Assembly (NCBI GenBank): GCA_015039465.1
Contig: MU130371.1
Span: forward strand, 38,137-102,136
Source: Phlegmacium glaucopus
Lineage: Eukaryota > Basidiomycota > Agaricomycetes > Agaricales > Cortinariaceae
Length of the DNA stretch: 64,000 nt
Direction: 5' to 3'
A program made the position numbers and the translations under genes. The notes under the pieces were generated by a model. The model made no database searches, was not told the DNA's origin, and saw only the letters and a list, made by a program, of their open reading frames with translations. Below, piece after piece: positions 54,690 through 64,000 of the stretch (the stretch's first letter is position 1; each line of letters starts with the position of its first letter).

Positions 54690-55820
54690 GGTAGATATAA
54701 TTTCGTTGACTTTTTAAATATAATACCTATTGATACCAGTGTTACCTTCCATGCAGTTGTTCTCTTTCTGAATCGAATCGGGCATTTCAAGTTAGATGTA
54801 TATAATATATAGTATGTTCAAGGGCTGGGCGCTATTTAAGGTCTCGACGTGTAGATACCATACTATACCCTTACTTTCACTTCGAGTGCTATCCGAGTCA
54901 ACGCGATTACGATGGAAAGGTTTTGCGGCCGAAAGTGATTTTTCTGAGGGACATTGTAGTTTTCAATTTACTCTACGGTTCAACTTGTTGTAGTTGTAAT
55001 GTATGCTAGTTGGTATTCGCAAGTCCGTATTCTATCAAGATGAAGAACGAAGAGATAAAGTTGCGACAGGCGGACTCGGTGATCAAATTGGTTCTAGGCT
55101 AAAAGCGTGCACGTCTTCGGCGCTTTGTTCCCCGGCCGTTACCTTTTTGGAACTGAAGACCTCCGGTCTCTGATGCGTTCAAGTGATCTCGGCCTCCATA
55201 TGAAGTCTTCACGGTAATGAGCTTTGTATTCTGCATGTTCATAGCGCCAAATTCCGTAACGAATATCGAGGCTGGCTGTGACTCGGCGATTATCTTCGAT
55301 CTATACTATAAGCCAGCTTGCCAGGCCAAGAAAATCCAGACATCCTAACTCTATCCCTAACCCATGGTTAATCAAGTATCAGGTTTTGGCGTGGCTTCCT
55401 ATACCCAGCACTTATATGGCGACTGCCAGTAAATTCTGGCAAGGACTACTATTTAATGTTTCCACTCTGTTTTAGTTGGACCTTGGGAATACAATAATGT
55501 ATCGCTCTGTACAATTCATACCCTTACTTTCACGGCGATCCGAGTCAATGAGATTACAATTGAAAGTTTCATATTTACACATATACCTGACCCTGACCCC
55601 GAACCCTGGCGCGGCTTCCTATCAGCATCAGCGCCCTCATCATCATCAGCAAGATGGGCAGTGCAGTGCCAAGACAAATGGTTCCGCACTTCAATGATTC
55701 GAACGACCTAATACTTATTTGAAAATTGATACACATCGCGCACAGGCTATACTGTGGACTGGACTCAGAGACCCGTGGCAGTTTATAGATAACATAATGG
55801 AATGGAAGCAGTGTCGGGCC
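54690..55820. other. Spacer between P4 and P5
   Basis: No gene is supported; the same ordered spacer blocks are present as in the other units. Confidence 0.5.
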
Positions 55821-55909
55821 TAGTATATATAGGTAACAAGGGAAAACTCACTAATTGTCTGAACTCCACAGCCGAAAGTTTGAAACCCCCACATTATCCA
55901 CGAATCACG

Positions 55910-56162
55910 ATGTTCTTCCCCAAATTCTACTGCATAGTCCTCTGCATGATAGCTTTAGTATCCTGCACTCCTTCAATTAATGTTCAAGCTCAGAGAGGTG
56001 TCATCGCCGCACGAGGTTAGAATGGTTATTCCACTGCATCTTTTGAGCTGTTTTCATCTAACATATTATATCATTCTAGGGGGTCCAGTACACTTCCTAG
56101 GCCCTGGTGACCAGGAACTTGAACCCGACAGGGACAACTTAAACAATGATCACGACAAGTAG
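55910..56162 (+). CDS. Small secreted peptide P5 (FFRG family, FLG variant)
   Basis: Exons 55910-56015 and 56080-56162 encode 62 residues. The signal sequence CIVLCMIALVSCTP is followed by INVQAQRGVIAARG. Exon 2 gives PVHFLGPGDQELEPDRDNLN and an NDHDK end, so FFRG is changed to HFLG, with a two-residue insertion before EPDRD. TATATATAG lies at 55824. The promoter and 5' UTR are nearly identical to those of P4, which makes P4 and P5 the closest pair. Confidence 0.8.
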
Positions 56163-56179
56163 GAGCGAAGGTTTCTTGT

Positions 56180-57370
56180 CAGTAGCGATAATTCCATTAT
56201 CTTTTAAGATATACCTATTGATTCAGCGTGCCAGTGTCACCTTCCATGCAGCTATTCTCCCTCTGAATCGAATCGGACATTTCAAGTTAGATGTATATAA
56301 TATATGGCAACTGCTAGTAAATTCAAGGACTGGGGCGCTATTACAAGGTTTCGACGTGTAGATACTAGATATACCATACCATCCCCTTACTTTCACGTCG
56401 AGTCAACGCGATTGCGATTGAAATTTTTGCGACCAACTGTAATAAAATCGATTTTTCTGATGGACACTTAAAAAGATGGCATGAGTACAAGGGCCATTCT
56501 GATAGTAGAAGTTGTATAAGACTTTGTGATAATCATTTATTGTGCATACATTACGAGTCCCCTTTAGGGGCTCGTTCTTATAAGCGAATGCGGCTTTCAA
56601 AGGTAACGCAAGACTTGCCGGTAACTTCCATGATTGCACGTGTTGATGGTGATGGCCTTGTTTGCCGTCCGAAAACAAGTTACTCACTGTCAATCCCTGG
56701 CGTCAACGCTCACGAAGACGCTATAAAAATACCAGTATAATTTCATTTGAAGGGACTCGTATATCCCACGCAGAGCGATGGCCCTCACCCACAAGTATAC
56801 TCCACGGGTTGTAGTTGTAGTTTATGGTATTTACAGGTCCATATTCTATCAACAATGAAGAGATAAAGTTGCACCATGCGGACTCGATGATCAAATTGGT
56901 TCTAGGCTAAAAGTGCGCACGTCTTGGGCGCTTTGTTCCTCGGCGTTACTTTTCGGGAAACTGAAGACTCCGGGATCGCGATCCTTCTAAAAGAAGTCTC
57001 TGATCTCGGCCTTCACATGACCGTCACGGTGATGCAATGCTCATAGTGCCGAATTTCGTAACGAATATCCTGCGAGGTATCTGTGAACGATTGTCCTTCG
57101 CTCTAAACTACAAGCCGAGCTTGCCAAGCTAAGGATTTGCCGACACCCTTACTCTATCTTTAACCCGTGGTAATCAGGTATTAGGTTTTGGCGTGGCTTC
57201 CTATACCCAGCGCCCTCATCTATCACCATCATCAGCAAGATGGCAGGCGGCGTTCCGCACTTCATGAAGCTTCATGACTCGGACGCCTGATTAGATATTT
57301 GATACACATCACTCACGCGTGGAATCAATCAGAGACTCTCAGTTCGTCGATAACCTATTGGGAACGAAGC
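56180..57370. other. Spacer between P5 and P6 with an unrelated insertion
   Basis: The array spacer is interrupted at about 56460-56800 by sequence absent from the other units. No gene is supported; a 96-codon minus-strand frame there has no recognisable family. Confidence 0.45.
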
Positions 57371-57447
57371 GGCGTTTATATATAGATAAAAGGGACGACC
57401 TCACAAATGCAAACTACACAGTCGAAAGTTGAAACCCATTGATCACG

Positions 57448-57683
57448 ATGTTCGTTCCTCAATGGTGCTGCATAATCCTCTGCACGATAGTTTTAGTATC
57501 CTGCACTCCTACAGCGAACGTTGGGCGAGCTGTCATCGCACGACTCGGTTGACATTTCTATTTTATTGCATCTTGGAGCAGTTTCGTCTGATAAGTATCA
57601 TTCTAGAAGCTCCAACATTCTTCCGGGGCGCAGATGGAGAGGAACCCGACAGGAACCAATTGAAGACTGGTCACGACAAGTAG
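57448..57683 (+). CDS. Small secreted peptide P6 (FFRG family)
   Basis: Exons 57448-57547 and 57607-57683 encode 58 residues. The signal sequence contains CCIILCTIVLVSCTP, then ANVGRAVIARL, in which VQRG has become VGRA. Exon 2 gives APTFFRGADGEEPDRNQLK and a TGHDK end. A TTTATATATAG box starts at 57375. The FFRGADGEEP core is identical to P1, linking the two outermost members of the array. Confidence 0.8.
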
Positions 57684-57849
57684 GAACCAAAGGTTTCTGT
57701 CGGTAAAAAAAAATTCCGTTATCTTTTACATAAATATACCTATTGATCCGGAGTATCACTTCGTGCAGTTGTTCAAGTTCTCCTTCTGAATCAAGTCGAC
57801 AGCTCAAGCGCTCGAGTTAGATTATATTATATGTCATTCAATGGCGATG

Positions 57850-59440
57850 TATTATGTAACGTTTTGGGTCTCTTTTAGTTCGGTTGAAGCTTGGGAATGC
57901 GTCGCTTTATAGATATGATACTACTTGCGTCCTTACTTTTACGTCAAGTGTAATAAGATCGAATTTTTTGATAGATACTTTTCAAAATAGCATAATTGCA
58001 AGACTTATTCCAAAAGCAGGATATCATTATCTATACTGATTGAAATTGCATGGGAACGTGCTTTTTTTCGGTGTTGACGGGCTGGAATCGTCGCTTGAAT
58101 ATAATGATCAATGTGGAACTTATCCTTTTCCCCCGGCCTTTCCTAAATTGAGAACAATGATTGCTATTTTTTGACCTACTGCTAGGCATACGGTCCTTTA
58201 TCCATAATGTGTAAACCGTATAGATGTATTTATAGATATGTTTCGTATACTACTAACTATAATAGGTAACTGTTTGATCGACGAACTATGACATAGCCCA
58301 ATCCCGGAATCTCCTAGGACGTAGCCCTGACCTGTCATGTATGTCTGTCCATGCGATGGAAACGCTGGCCAATAGCTGGGCGTGAAGGGGGTGTCACATG
58401 TTTGTATTTTGAAGATGTTCCTGGACCTGATATCTTTTTCGTTTCTTGTTTCGAAACAGTCGTGAGAAAACGGTCGTACGCGCGGTTAACGCATCAGAAT
58501 TCACGGAAAAGCTTCAGTTGTCAGTGTAACCATCATAGCTGTGTCTATAATTAAATATGGCAGCTACTGTAAAAGTCTCAGTTGGACCCGAATCCTGGAG
58601 ATCGATAATCAGCTCTGTCGGAAAATTTCCATTCTATCACTACTGACTTGACTCACTTGAGAACATTCAGCCTGTTATACCTCGATCTTCTTGCAATTGA
58701 GTCCTTGCCGAGGCGGTGGTTTTATTTTGAGAAAGGATTTTCAGCAGTTCGGAAGCATAATCGGTGATAAGGATACTCGTGGGTCTCACATGGTGCAAGT
58801 AGTATGACTGCTATATGTCTGTGCACAAAGCCTTTTCTGCTCTGGAGGCGGACTCACGTGCACAAAGAAGGAAATGGCCTGGGTTTTTGGCTACCAGTAT
58901 GTAGTTTTATTTTTAGCGAAGCCGACTCGGAGTTTGCTTTTGAGTTCCGCCCTTTGTACTATCAGTACATGCCTCGTTCTTGCGCTCATGTCACTGTCAG
59001 GTAGATTTCGACAAACCGGACCCGGGCTCCGTTCATCCATCTAATAGCATGGCTGTTCGTATGAGTCACCAATACGGATCTTTATAAAAATAACCTTTTT
59101 GGGGGACGGCGTCTGACAACGTTGAGTTTCAATAGAGCTAAAAATAGCATTTCAGCATTGCAGTGTTTTTTCCCCAACTGTACCCATAATCCCACCTGCG
59201 GTCCTACAGGACTTGAAAGCGTTCAGTGTGAATCAATTGGACAAAAGTCCACATGAATTCATGAGAACAATCTACCTAATGTGTAATACCCACCTGCTCT
59301 ACTAATAGCCACATCCTTAATATTCTTTTGTCGATCGAGATATTCCTGTCGGTGCCTGTAAGATGAATCAGCCATGGGATACGCAGGCACCCGGTGCCAC
59401 GTTTCACTGAAATATGATGTCCAACTCAAGTCCAATTATG
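57850..59440. other. Intergenic, no gene recognised
   Basis: Short frames near 58351-58554 and 58804-59004 have no recognisable domains. No array blocks are seen. Confidence 0.4.
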
Positions 59441-59712
59441 ACAACGACTCGAAGGGCTAGTATACATAGGAGCGCAGTCGAGGAATGCACAATCAGTGGC
59501 ATCAATAAGTCAGCACGACGTCCTTTGACAATATTCTATGCCGGGTACGATCAATATGTCACTGAAACATTGGCGGCTAGCTGAAACCCTTTGTAGCAAC
59601 GGAAGAATCTAGAATACTTATCTGGATCTCTGGACAAAATTAAACGACAATCAGAATGATATAAGTAGAGGACTACTCAAAGCCCGAAATGAAGTACAAC
59701 AATAAATCCGCA

Positions 59713-59932
59713 ATGCGTTCAACCTATCTTTCATCTCTCTATTTAATTCTCGCCATGGTGGCTTTTGCATGTTGCACGCCGGTAGCACCAAGCACGGAGA
59801 TATCCGACGCGACAGGTAAGCTCGTTGAAATTTCTCTCCATTAACTATCCTGATTCCAGATAAACCTACGTTTTTTAAGCTAGTCCCAAGATTTTCCTTG
59901 GTTTTGATGATGAACCACAGAGAAACAGATAG
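59713..59932 (+). CDS. Small secreted peptide P7 (divergent FFRG-family member)
   Basis: The preferred model has exons 59713-59815 and 59880-59932, giving 51 residues. The signal sequence YLSSLYLILAMVAFACCTP is followed by VAPSTEISDA; exon 2 gives SPKIFLGFDDEPQRNR. This splice choice is preferred because it keeps the intron phase and restores an F-L-G...D-E-P-x-R-N motif like P5. An earlier acceptor at 59859 would give a longer, unrelated tail. TATAAG lies at 59660. The promoter differs from the array but is duplicated at 63176-63386. Confidence 0.6.
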
Positions 59933-59939
59933 AAGAGAG

Positions 59940-60855
59940 TCGAAGAAGAAATCATTTATTGAAGAGGTACATTTCATTTTCCTTTATACATGACGACGAC
60001 CAATTCTGAGTCATATTTGGGTTGCAGGCATTCCTTAGGCATACTATCTGCGAATACGAGTCCATATACCTTGTTTTATGTAACCCGAATCGAATTTTAA
60101 CTTCAAATCAACTCTACAGCAGTATAGGAATGAGACTCAGCGTTTAATGACTTGAGGGACACGTAGGGGACCCGCGAAGTGAGAGACGAGCTAGCGGTAT
60201 CTGCTAATATTTTTAGTCAGCTCTTGATCCTCGGTGGGTAGTTTAGGATAATCATTGTACCAGGTAGAAGCGTGAATAAGCGATTGTACCTGAGGAATAC
60301 CAGTCAGACTGTCATCCAGATATCGTGCACTGGCGAGTGGCGCATGACATGAGAGTCAACTTCAAGTCAACGTAAGTAATTAGGAGAGTGGCTACTGATC
60401 GGCCATTACTATTCACCTTGCTGAGCATCCTAAATTCTTAGTACAAAAAAATTGGGCGTTCTTACCGCAAAGTGTACAGCCGATTTCAACAAGGAGCGCT
60501 TACTACTTGAACTTGTTTTCTGACCATAATATTTGGGATTTTGTTCCCACTCCGATATAAGTCCTACATCCAGCGAGACAATCGGAAAGTCAGGCTGGCA
60601 TTTGACAGGATGATGGTACAAATAATTAGCATGCTTCTCTGGCAAATCTGAAGTGTAGTACGTATGTTATGATGTACATACATAGATGATAGAGCAATGC
60701 GGCATTATGTAAGATCCAGCTAGTGCACAGATTGCACGCCAGCAGCGGACCGAACGTCCGCCGACCCCCGATGATGTATGCATTTTCCCACAGTTCATTG
60801 TCCTAACCAACCGTTGCACTGCATGTAAAACCAGCAAGTCAAACACAAGCGCCAT
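59940..60855. other. Intergenic with unassigned minus-strand frames
   Basis: A 71-codon minus-strand frame (60430-60645, with the segment LDVGLISEWEQNPKYYGQ) ends near a GTAAGAAC donor-like site, and another frame lies at 60667-60855. They might be exons of an unrecognised gene. No family is assigned. Confidence 0.3.
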
Positions 60856-60860
60856 TCCTG

Positions 60861-62012
60861 ATGCCTGTGAAATCTCGCCGAAAACTGGTTGGACGCCAAC
60901 TGCTCTATGCCATCCCCGTCTTTGCGAGTTTCGGCGTATTTCTCGTGGGTCTTTCTACAGAAATAGGTTTTTTAATGTTTTCCGACGGTTTTTACAGTTC
61001 GGATATGATCAAGGGCATGTAACTTTTTTTTTACTCCTTGGTATACCGGCTAATAACCCAAACTGAACGCGTAGCGTGATTGCTGGAATCATTGCTGGTC
61101 CTCATTTCAGTGGACGGATTATTTTTGCTCTTTCATCGACTCCAATCTATCATGGCGTCTACCCCTTTTCATCCAATGGATCACCGGTGTCATACTCGCC
61201 AGAGGATCTTTCCTCATTCCGGAAAGCCCACGGTACGTACAGATACTTCAGCCCATTTGTCCATGCATCTTTACACTTGCGACTAGTTGGCTTATAGACA
61301 ACGATAAAGCCCAAGAAGGTTCTTGCAGACCTTCACGGAGGCGACCTGAACAATTCAGTTGCGCAAGCAGAATTCGAAGAAATCAGGGACAAAGTTATTT
61401 CAGAGGTACGTTCTACGCTACTACCTTCGACATTCTGATTCATAGATTTCTCAGCGTGAATCTGGCGAGGGTATATTCTACAAAACAATGTGGACCAAGT
61501 ATAAAAGACGTGCTTTGCTAGCTATGTCCTCGCCGGCATTAGCTCAACTTGTAAGTAACTTCGTCCTTGAAGCAATTTGGATTCTATGCTGACCCCTCAA
61601 GATAGAATGGTATAAATGGTGATAAATCTTTCGTTATTACCTATCTCACCGCCTCCAAGCTCATAGTTCATTGCGATAGTAATCTCTTATTATGCCCATG
61701 AGTAAACTTCTCATCCAAATTCAAGTTGATACCCAACCGGTGTACATGCAGCCCGCGTGTTTGAAGGCAAGCCTGTAATTACCTAATCTCATCTAATCTT
61801 TCTCTGACTGACTGAATACTGTAGAGGCCGGGTGGATAGGCCGTCAAGCAATTCTTATGACAGGCATTAACACGTTGATCTATGTTCTCAGTACTCTCCC
61901 ACCGTAAGAATGTCTTTGTTCACCTCCTGAGATCCCGTCTTAAATTGTTTTCAGGTGGTATCTAGTCAATCGTTGGGACCGTCGTCCCATAAGGCAGACT
62001 TCGTAAACTACC
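60861..62012 (+). pseudogene. MFS sugar transporter relic
   Basis: Plus-strand exon pieces in order: GRQLLYAIPVFASFGVFL, spliced to FGYDQG (helix 1); VIAGIIAGPHF; DYFCSFIDSNLSWRLPLFIQ with IPESPR (helix 6 region); DLHGGDLNNSVAQAEFEEI; KRRALLAMSSPALAQL; and GWIGRQAILMTGINTLIY with STLPPWYLVNRWDRRP. These are signature segments of fungal sugar porters. Helices 2-5 are deleted between GPHF and DYFC, several junctions are out of frame, and the C-terminus is missing. It is a dead copy of a hexose/lactose permease-like gene. Confidence 0.65.
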
Positions 62013-62019
62013 GATAATC

Positions 62020-63170
62020 AGTTGATGAGTAGTCGATCCCCTTCATAGTCTGCTCTTAGTCGCACCCATCAAATTGTACTAAAATTTCATGTGCATTTAT
62101 TCCCTTCACCACACTCCAGCGAGCTCCAAATGCAATTACATACTCCCACCAAAAGAAACGGACCAAAAAACAGCCAAACAACGAAACCCCAGATACTCCA
62201 GTCCCTAAAAGACCTCAGAAAATTGCTGGCTCCTCCATTCGTAGTTCACTGCGGCTATTATCGACGATAACGGCATCTGAACTTGATATAAATCCTGCCA
62301 ATCACCTCTAGGCAGCAATCCCGTAGCTTTAACTGATGCCGAAAATCATAGATTAATCCGTTTCTTCGTTTTATTGCACGATGAGTTGGAGTGGACTTAC
62401 GGCCAGATTCCCTACCAATTCTTTACTACACAACGATGGATAACGCGTCTATGATAAGAGAACAGAGGCAGGACGCGCCGGACGTGGGAAGCAACACGTG
62501 ATCAGTTTGATTTTAGTACGGTTTAGTGGGCCTAGCCGCCTATGTACATGCAGACTAACCATTCTTGTCAGTAATGATTAATGATTCCCAAGCGCTGGCT
62601 ATTCTCACCGGTGTCGATCTTACTAGTACTTGACAGTGTTACACTGACAGTCATATTCGCACCCTTCCCTGAGTGGCCGGAGCCTCGTTTGACGACGAAC
62701 ATCGAATATGAGCCTTGAGGATCTTATCCGTTGCTCTCAGGCCATGATAGATATCAGTCTCCACAGGACCCCGAATACTCACCAAAATGCCTGATCCAAA
62801 ACCACCAAAAAACGCGATTTTTATCTGGTCAATTTCCGCCAATTTTTATCTGGACTTGGGCTCAAAGTGAGTATTCGAGGGTGCTGTCTCCACTAGTTTC
62901 AAACATCTCGGACGGAGCATCCTCATCGACGGGGACATTCGGCTAAAATTTGATTGACAACTCGTCACACCAAATGCTGCGCTGCAAATTTCCTCGTGCA
63001 AAACATTTTTCGGGACACCGTAATCATTCCTGTCAGTGGTGGTCTTATTCATCAAGGTGGTTACTTTCAAAATACAATATAATTGATTACTGAAACATGT
63101 CAGCCCCCCAAAAAGGTGACGGACTGATATGCGCTAACTTCTTTATATCTGCGTATATATGTTAGTCTCG
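62020..63170. other. Intergenic, no gene recognised
   Basis: No coding region is supported. A CGGCTAAA...TTGATTGACA stretch near 62940 recalls the opening of the PPPY units (1-40 and 12470-12490). Confidence 0.4.
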
Positions 63171-63175
63171 ATTTT

Positions 63176-63389
63176 TCCGACATACATTCTATGCCGGGTA
63201 CGATCCATATGTCACTGAAACATTGGCGGCTACCTGAAACTCTGTGTAAGGAACGGAAGAGTGGAAAGTACTTATCGGGATATCTGGACGAAATTAATCA
63301 ATAATCAGAATGTTATAAGTAGAGGACTACTCAAAGCCAGAAGTGTAGTACAACAATAAATCCGCAATGCGCTCAGCCTATCTTCTATG
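63176..63389 (+). pseudogene. Truncated duplicate of P7 (P8)
   Basis: The promoter, TATAAG box and first codons of P7 (59530-59735) are duplicated here. The ATG is at 63367 and the frame reads MRSAYLLW before similarity ends at about 63389, where unrelated minisatellite-bearing sequence begins. Confidence 0.75.
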
Positions 63390-63419
63390 GCTGTCCGATT
63401 GGGGAAGTATTAAATACAC

Positions 63420-63735
63420 ATAAATAATGGTTTGCAGAAATATATCTTGTGCGCCAAAACATTTGTACAGTGCGCAGAAATGTTTTGACCCTGCGAAATA
63501 TATATTAGTGGTGCCCTAAAAAATTTATACAAGTGCGCAAATATTTATTTGCCTGCACAGATATTCTTGGGCTTGTGCGCAAACATTTTGGCTTGCGCAG
63601 AAATATTTTAGGTTGCACGGAAATATTTTAGGTTGCGCAGAAATATTTAGTCTACCCGCAGAAATTTATGTGCTGCGCGGAAATATTTTCAAGTTGTGCG
63701 CAAAATAAAAAGTTTGCGCGCGGAAATTATTATGT
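63420..63735 (+). repeat. AT-rich minisatellite, TTGCGCAGAAATATTTTAGG-type units
   Basis: About 15 degenerate units of 18-25 bp, each with a TGCGCA/GCGCGG half and an AAATATTT half. The array sits exactly where the P7 duplicate is broken off. Confidence 0.75.
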
Positions 63736-64000
63736 CCCAACCATTTTAGGAATGCCGGAGTGCCGTGATTAGTTAATTGATCTATTGTTGGCAGCTTCGG
63801 CACTCTGGGCGGAGTTTCAAATGAAAGTCCAGCATATGATATATATTATCTGGGTTATCTTGGGTACGTTTATATGATCACATGATCATGTTTGTATTGT
63901 TTCAGATCCAACGCAACGCATCATCCACCACTTCCACCCCCACTCCACCTTTCCCGTCCCGAGCCTAGAATGTGGAAAGCGGTGTGGATCCATATGCGAC

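Larger units (their letters stand above)
50300..57840 (+). repeat. Tandem array of about 1.2-1.6-kb units carrying small secreted peptide genes
   Basis: Six units share the promoter block GCAGTGTCGG.CCTAGTATAT, the two-exon gene, a 3' block (GGTTTCTTGTCGGTAGA, TATACCTATTGAT), and spacer blocks such as CTTACTTTCACG and GGTTTTGGCGTGGCTTCCTA. Units differ by deletions and by an unrelated insertion near 56460-56800. This indicates repeated segmental duplication followed by divergence. Confidence 0.8.

Noticed and set aside
50409..57683. Peptides as mating pheromone precursors with the 7-TM genes as receptors
   Set aside because: No peptide has a C-terminal CaaX box; they end in charged residues such as HDK. 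The 7-TM proteins show no STE3-specific features that I can recognise.
50409..57683. Peptides as standard ustiloxin/dikaritin precursors
   Set aside because: There are no repeated cores and no KR/RR/KK processing sites; the relation to UstYa genes is kept only as a hypothesis.
59860..59990. Longer P7 second exon from the acceptor at 59859
   Set aside because: It gives a basic tail unlike the family, whereas the acceptor at 59879 gives the conserved FLG...DEP.RN motif in the same intron phase.
1..64000. RIP-like mutation as the cause of the stops in DIRS-like copy 1
   Set aside because: Two stops are compatible with CGA to TGA changes, but dinucleotide statistics were not computed and other stops need different changes.

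Overview
The window looks like repeat-rich accessory sequence of a filamentous basidiomycete, most likely an agaricomycete. The evidence is small genes split by short GT...AG introns of about 45-75 nt, a DIRS-like tyrosine-recombinase retroelement, a Ty3/gypsy chromovirus, hAT-like MITEs, several UstYa/DUF3328 genes, and several families present as locally duplicated copies and relics. No rRNA, tRNA or CRISPR array was recognised.

Left part (1-20.96 kb): a serially duplicated unit. Each unit has a plus-strand gene for a Ser/Thr-rich, single-pass membrane protein ending in a PPPY motif (copies A-D, terminal exons at 621, 13091, 17075 and 19654). It is followed by a minus-strand relic of an ACS-family (pantothenate/allantoate permease-like) MFS transporter. 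Unit A was split by a DIRS-like element (about 1695-8764), which itself carries two hAT-like MITEs and a probable solo LTR. A second DIRS-like copy (about 10143-12199) lost its RT-RNase H-recombinase core but keeps an open Gag-like gene.

Middle (20.96-39.06 kb): a frameshifted 7-TM gene, then WD40 (NAN1/UTP17-like) fragments, then an intact chromovirus (24859-31712) with identical 379-bp LTRs, a 5-bp target duplication, an 11-nt self-priming PBS and two small reading frames downstream of pol. A broken copy of an EF-hand-type gene follows. It is split by a 1,004-bp insertion flanked by a 9-bp duplication and by a 4,141-bp non-coding, Helitron-like insertion. Empty sites for both exist in the intact paralogue at 41.2-42.6 kb.

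Right part (39-64 kb): three intact paralogous 7-TM genes, an intact MLKL/HeLo-like plus EF-hand-like gene, two UstYa/DUF3328 genes, a 95-aa membrane protein, and then the most notable feature. This is a tandem array of six two-exon genes (50.4-57.7 kb) for 54-62-aa secreted peptides. A divergent seventh member lies at 59.7 kb and a truncated eighth at 63.4 kb. The peptides share a signal sequence ending near a CTP motif, an intron at the same place and phase, a TATA box, and a C-terminal FFRG...EEPDRxN motif. They are Cys-free after the signal region and have no dibasic Kex2 sites. Their position beside UstYa-type oxidases makes an unrecognised ribosomal-peptide locus a reasonable but unproven hypothesis. 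The right end holds a decayed sugar transporter and an AT-rich minisatellite.
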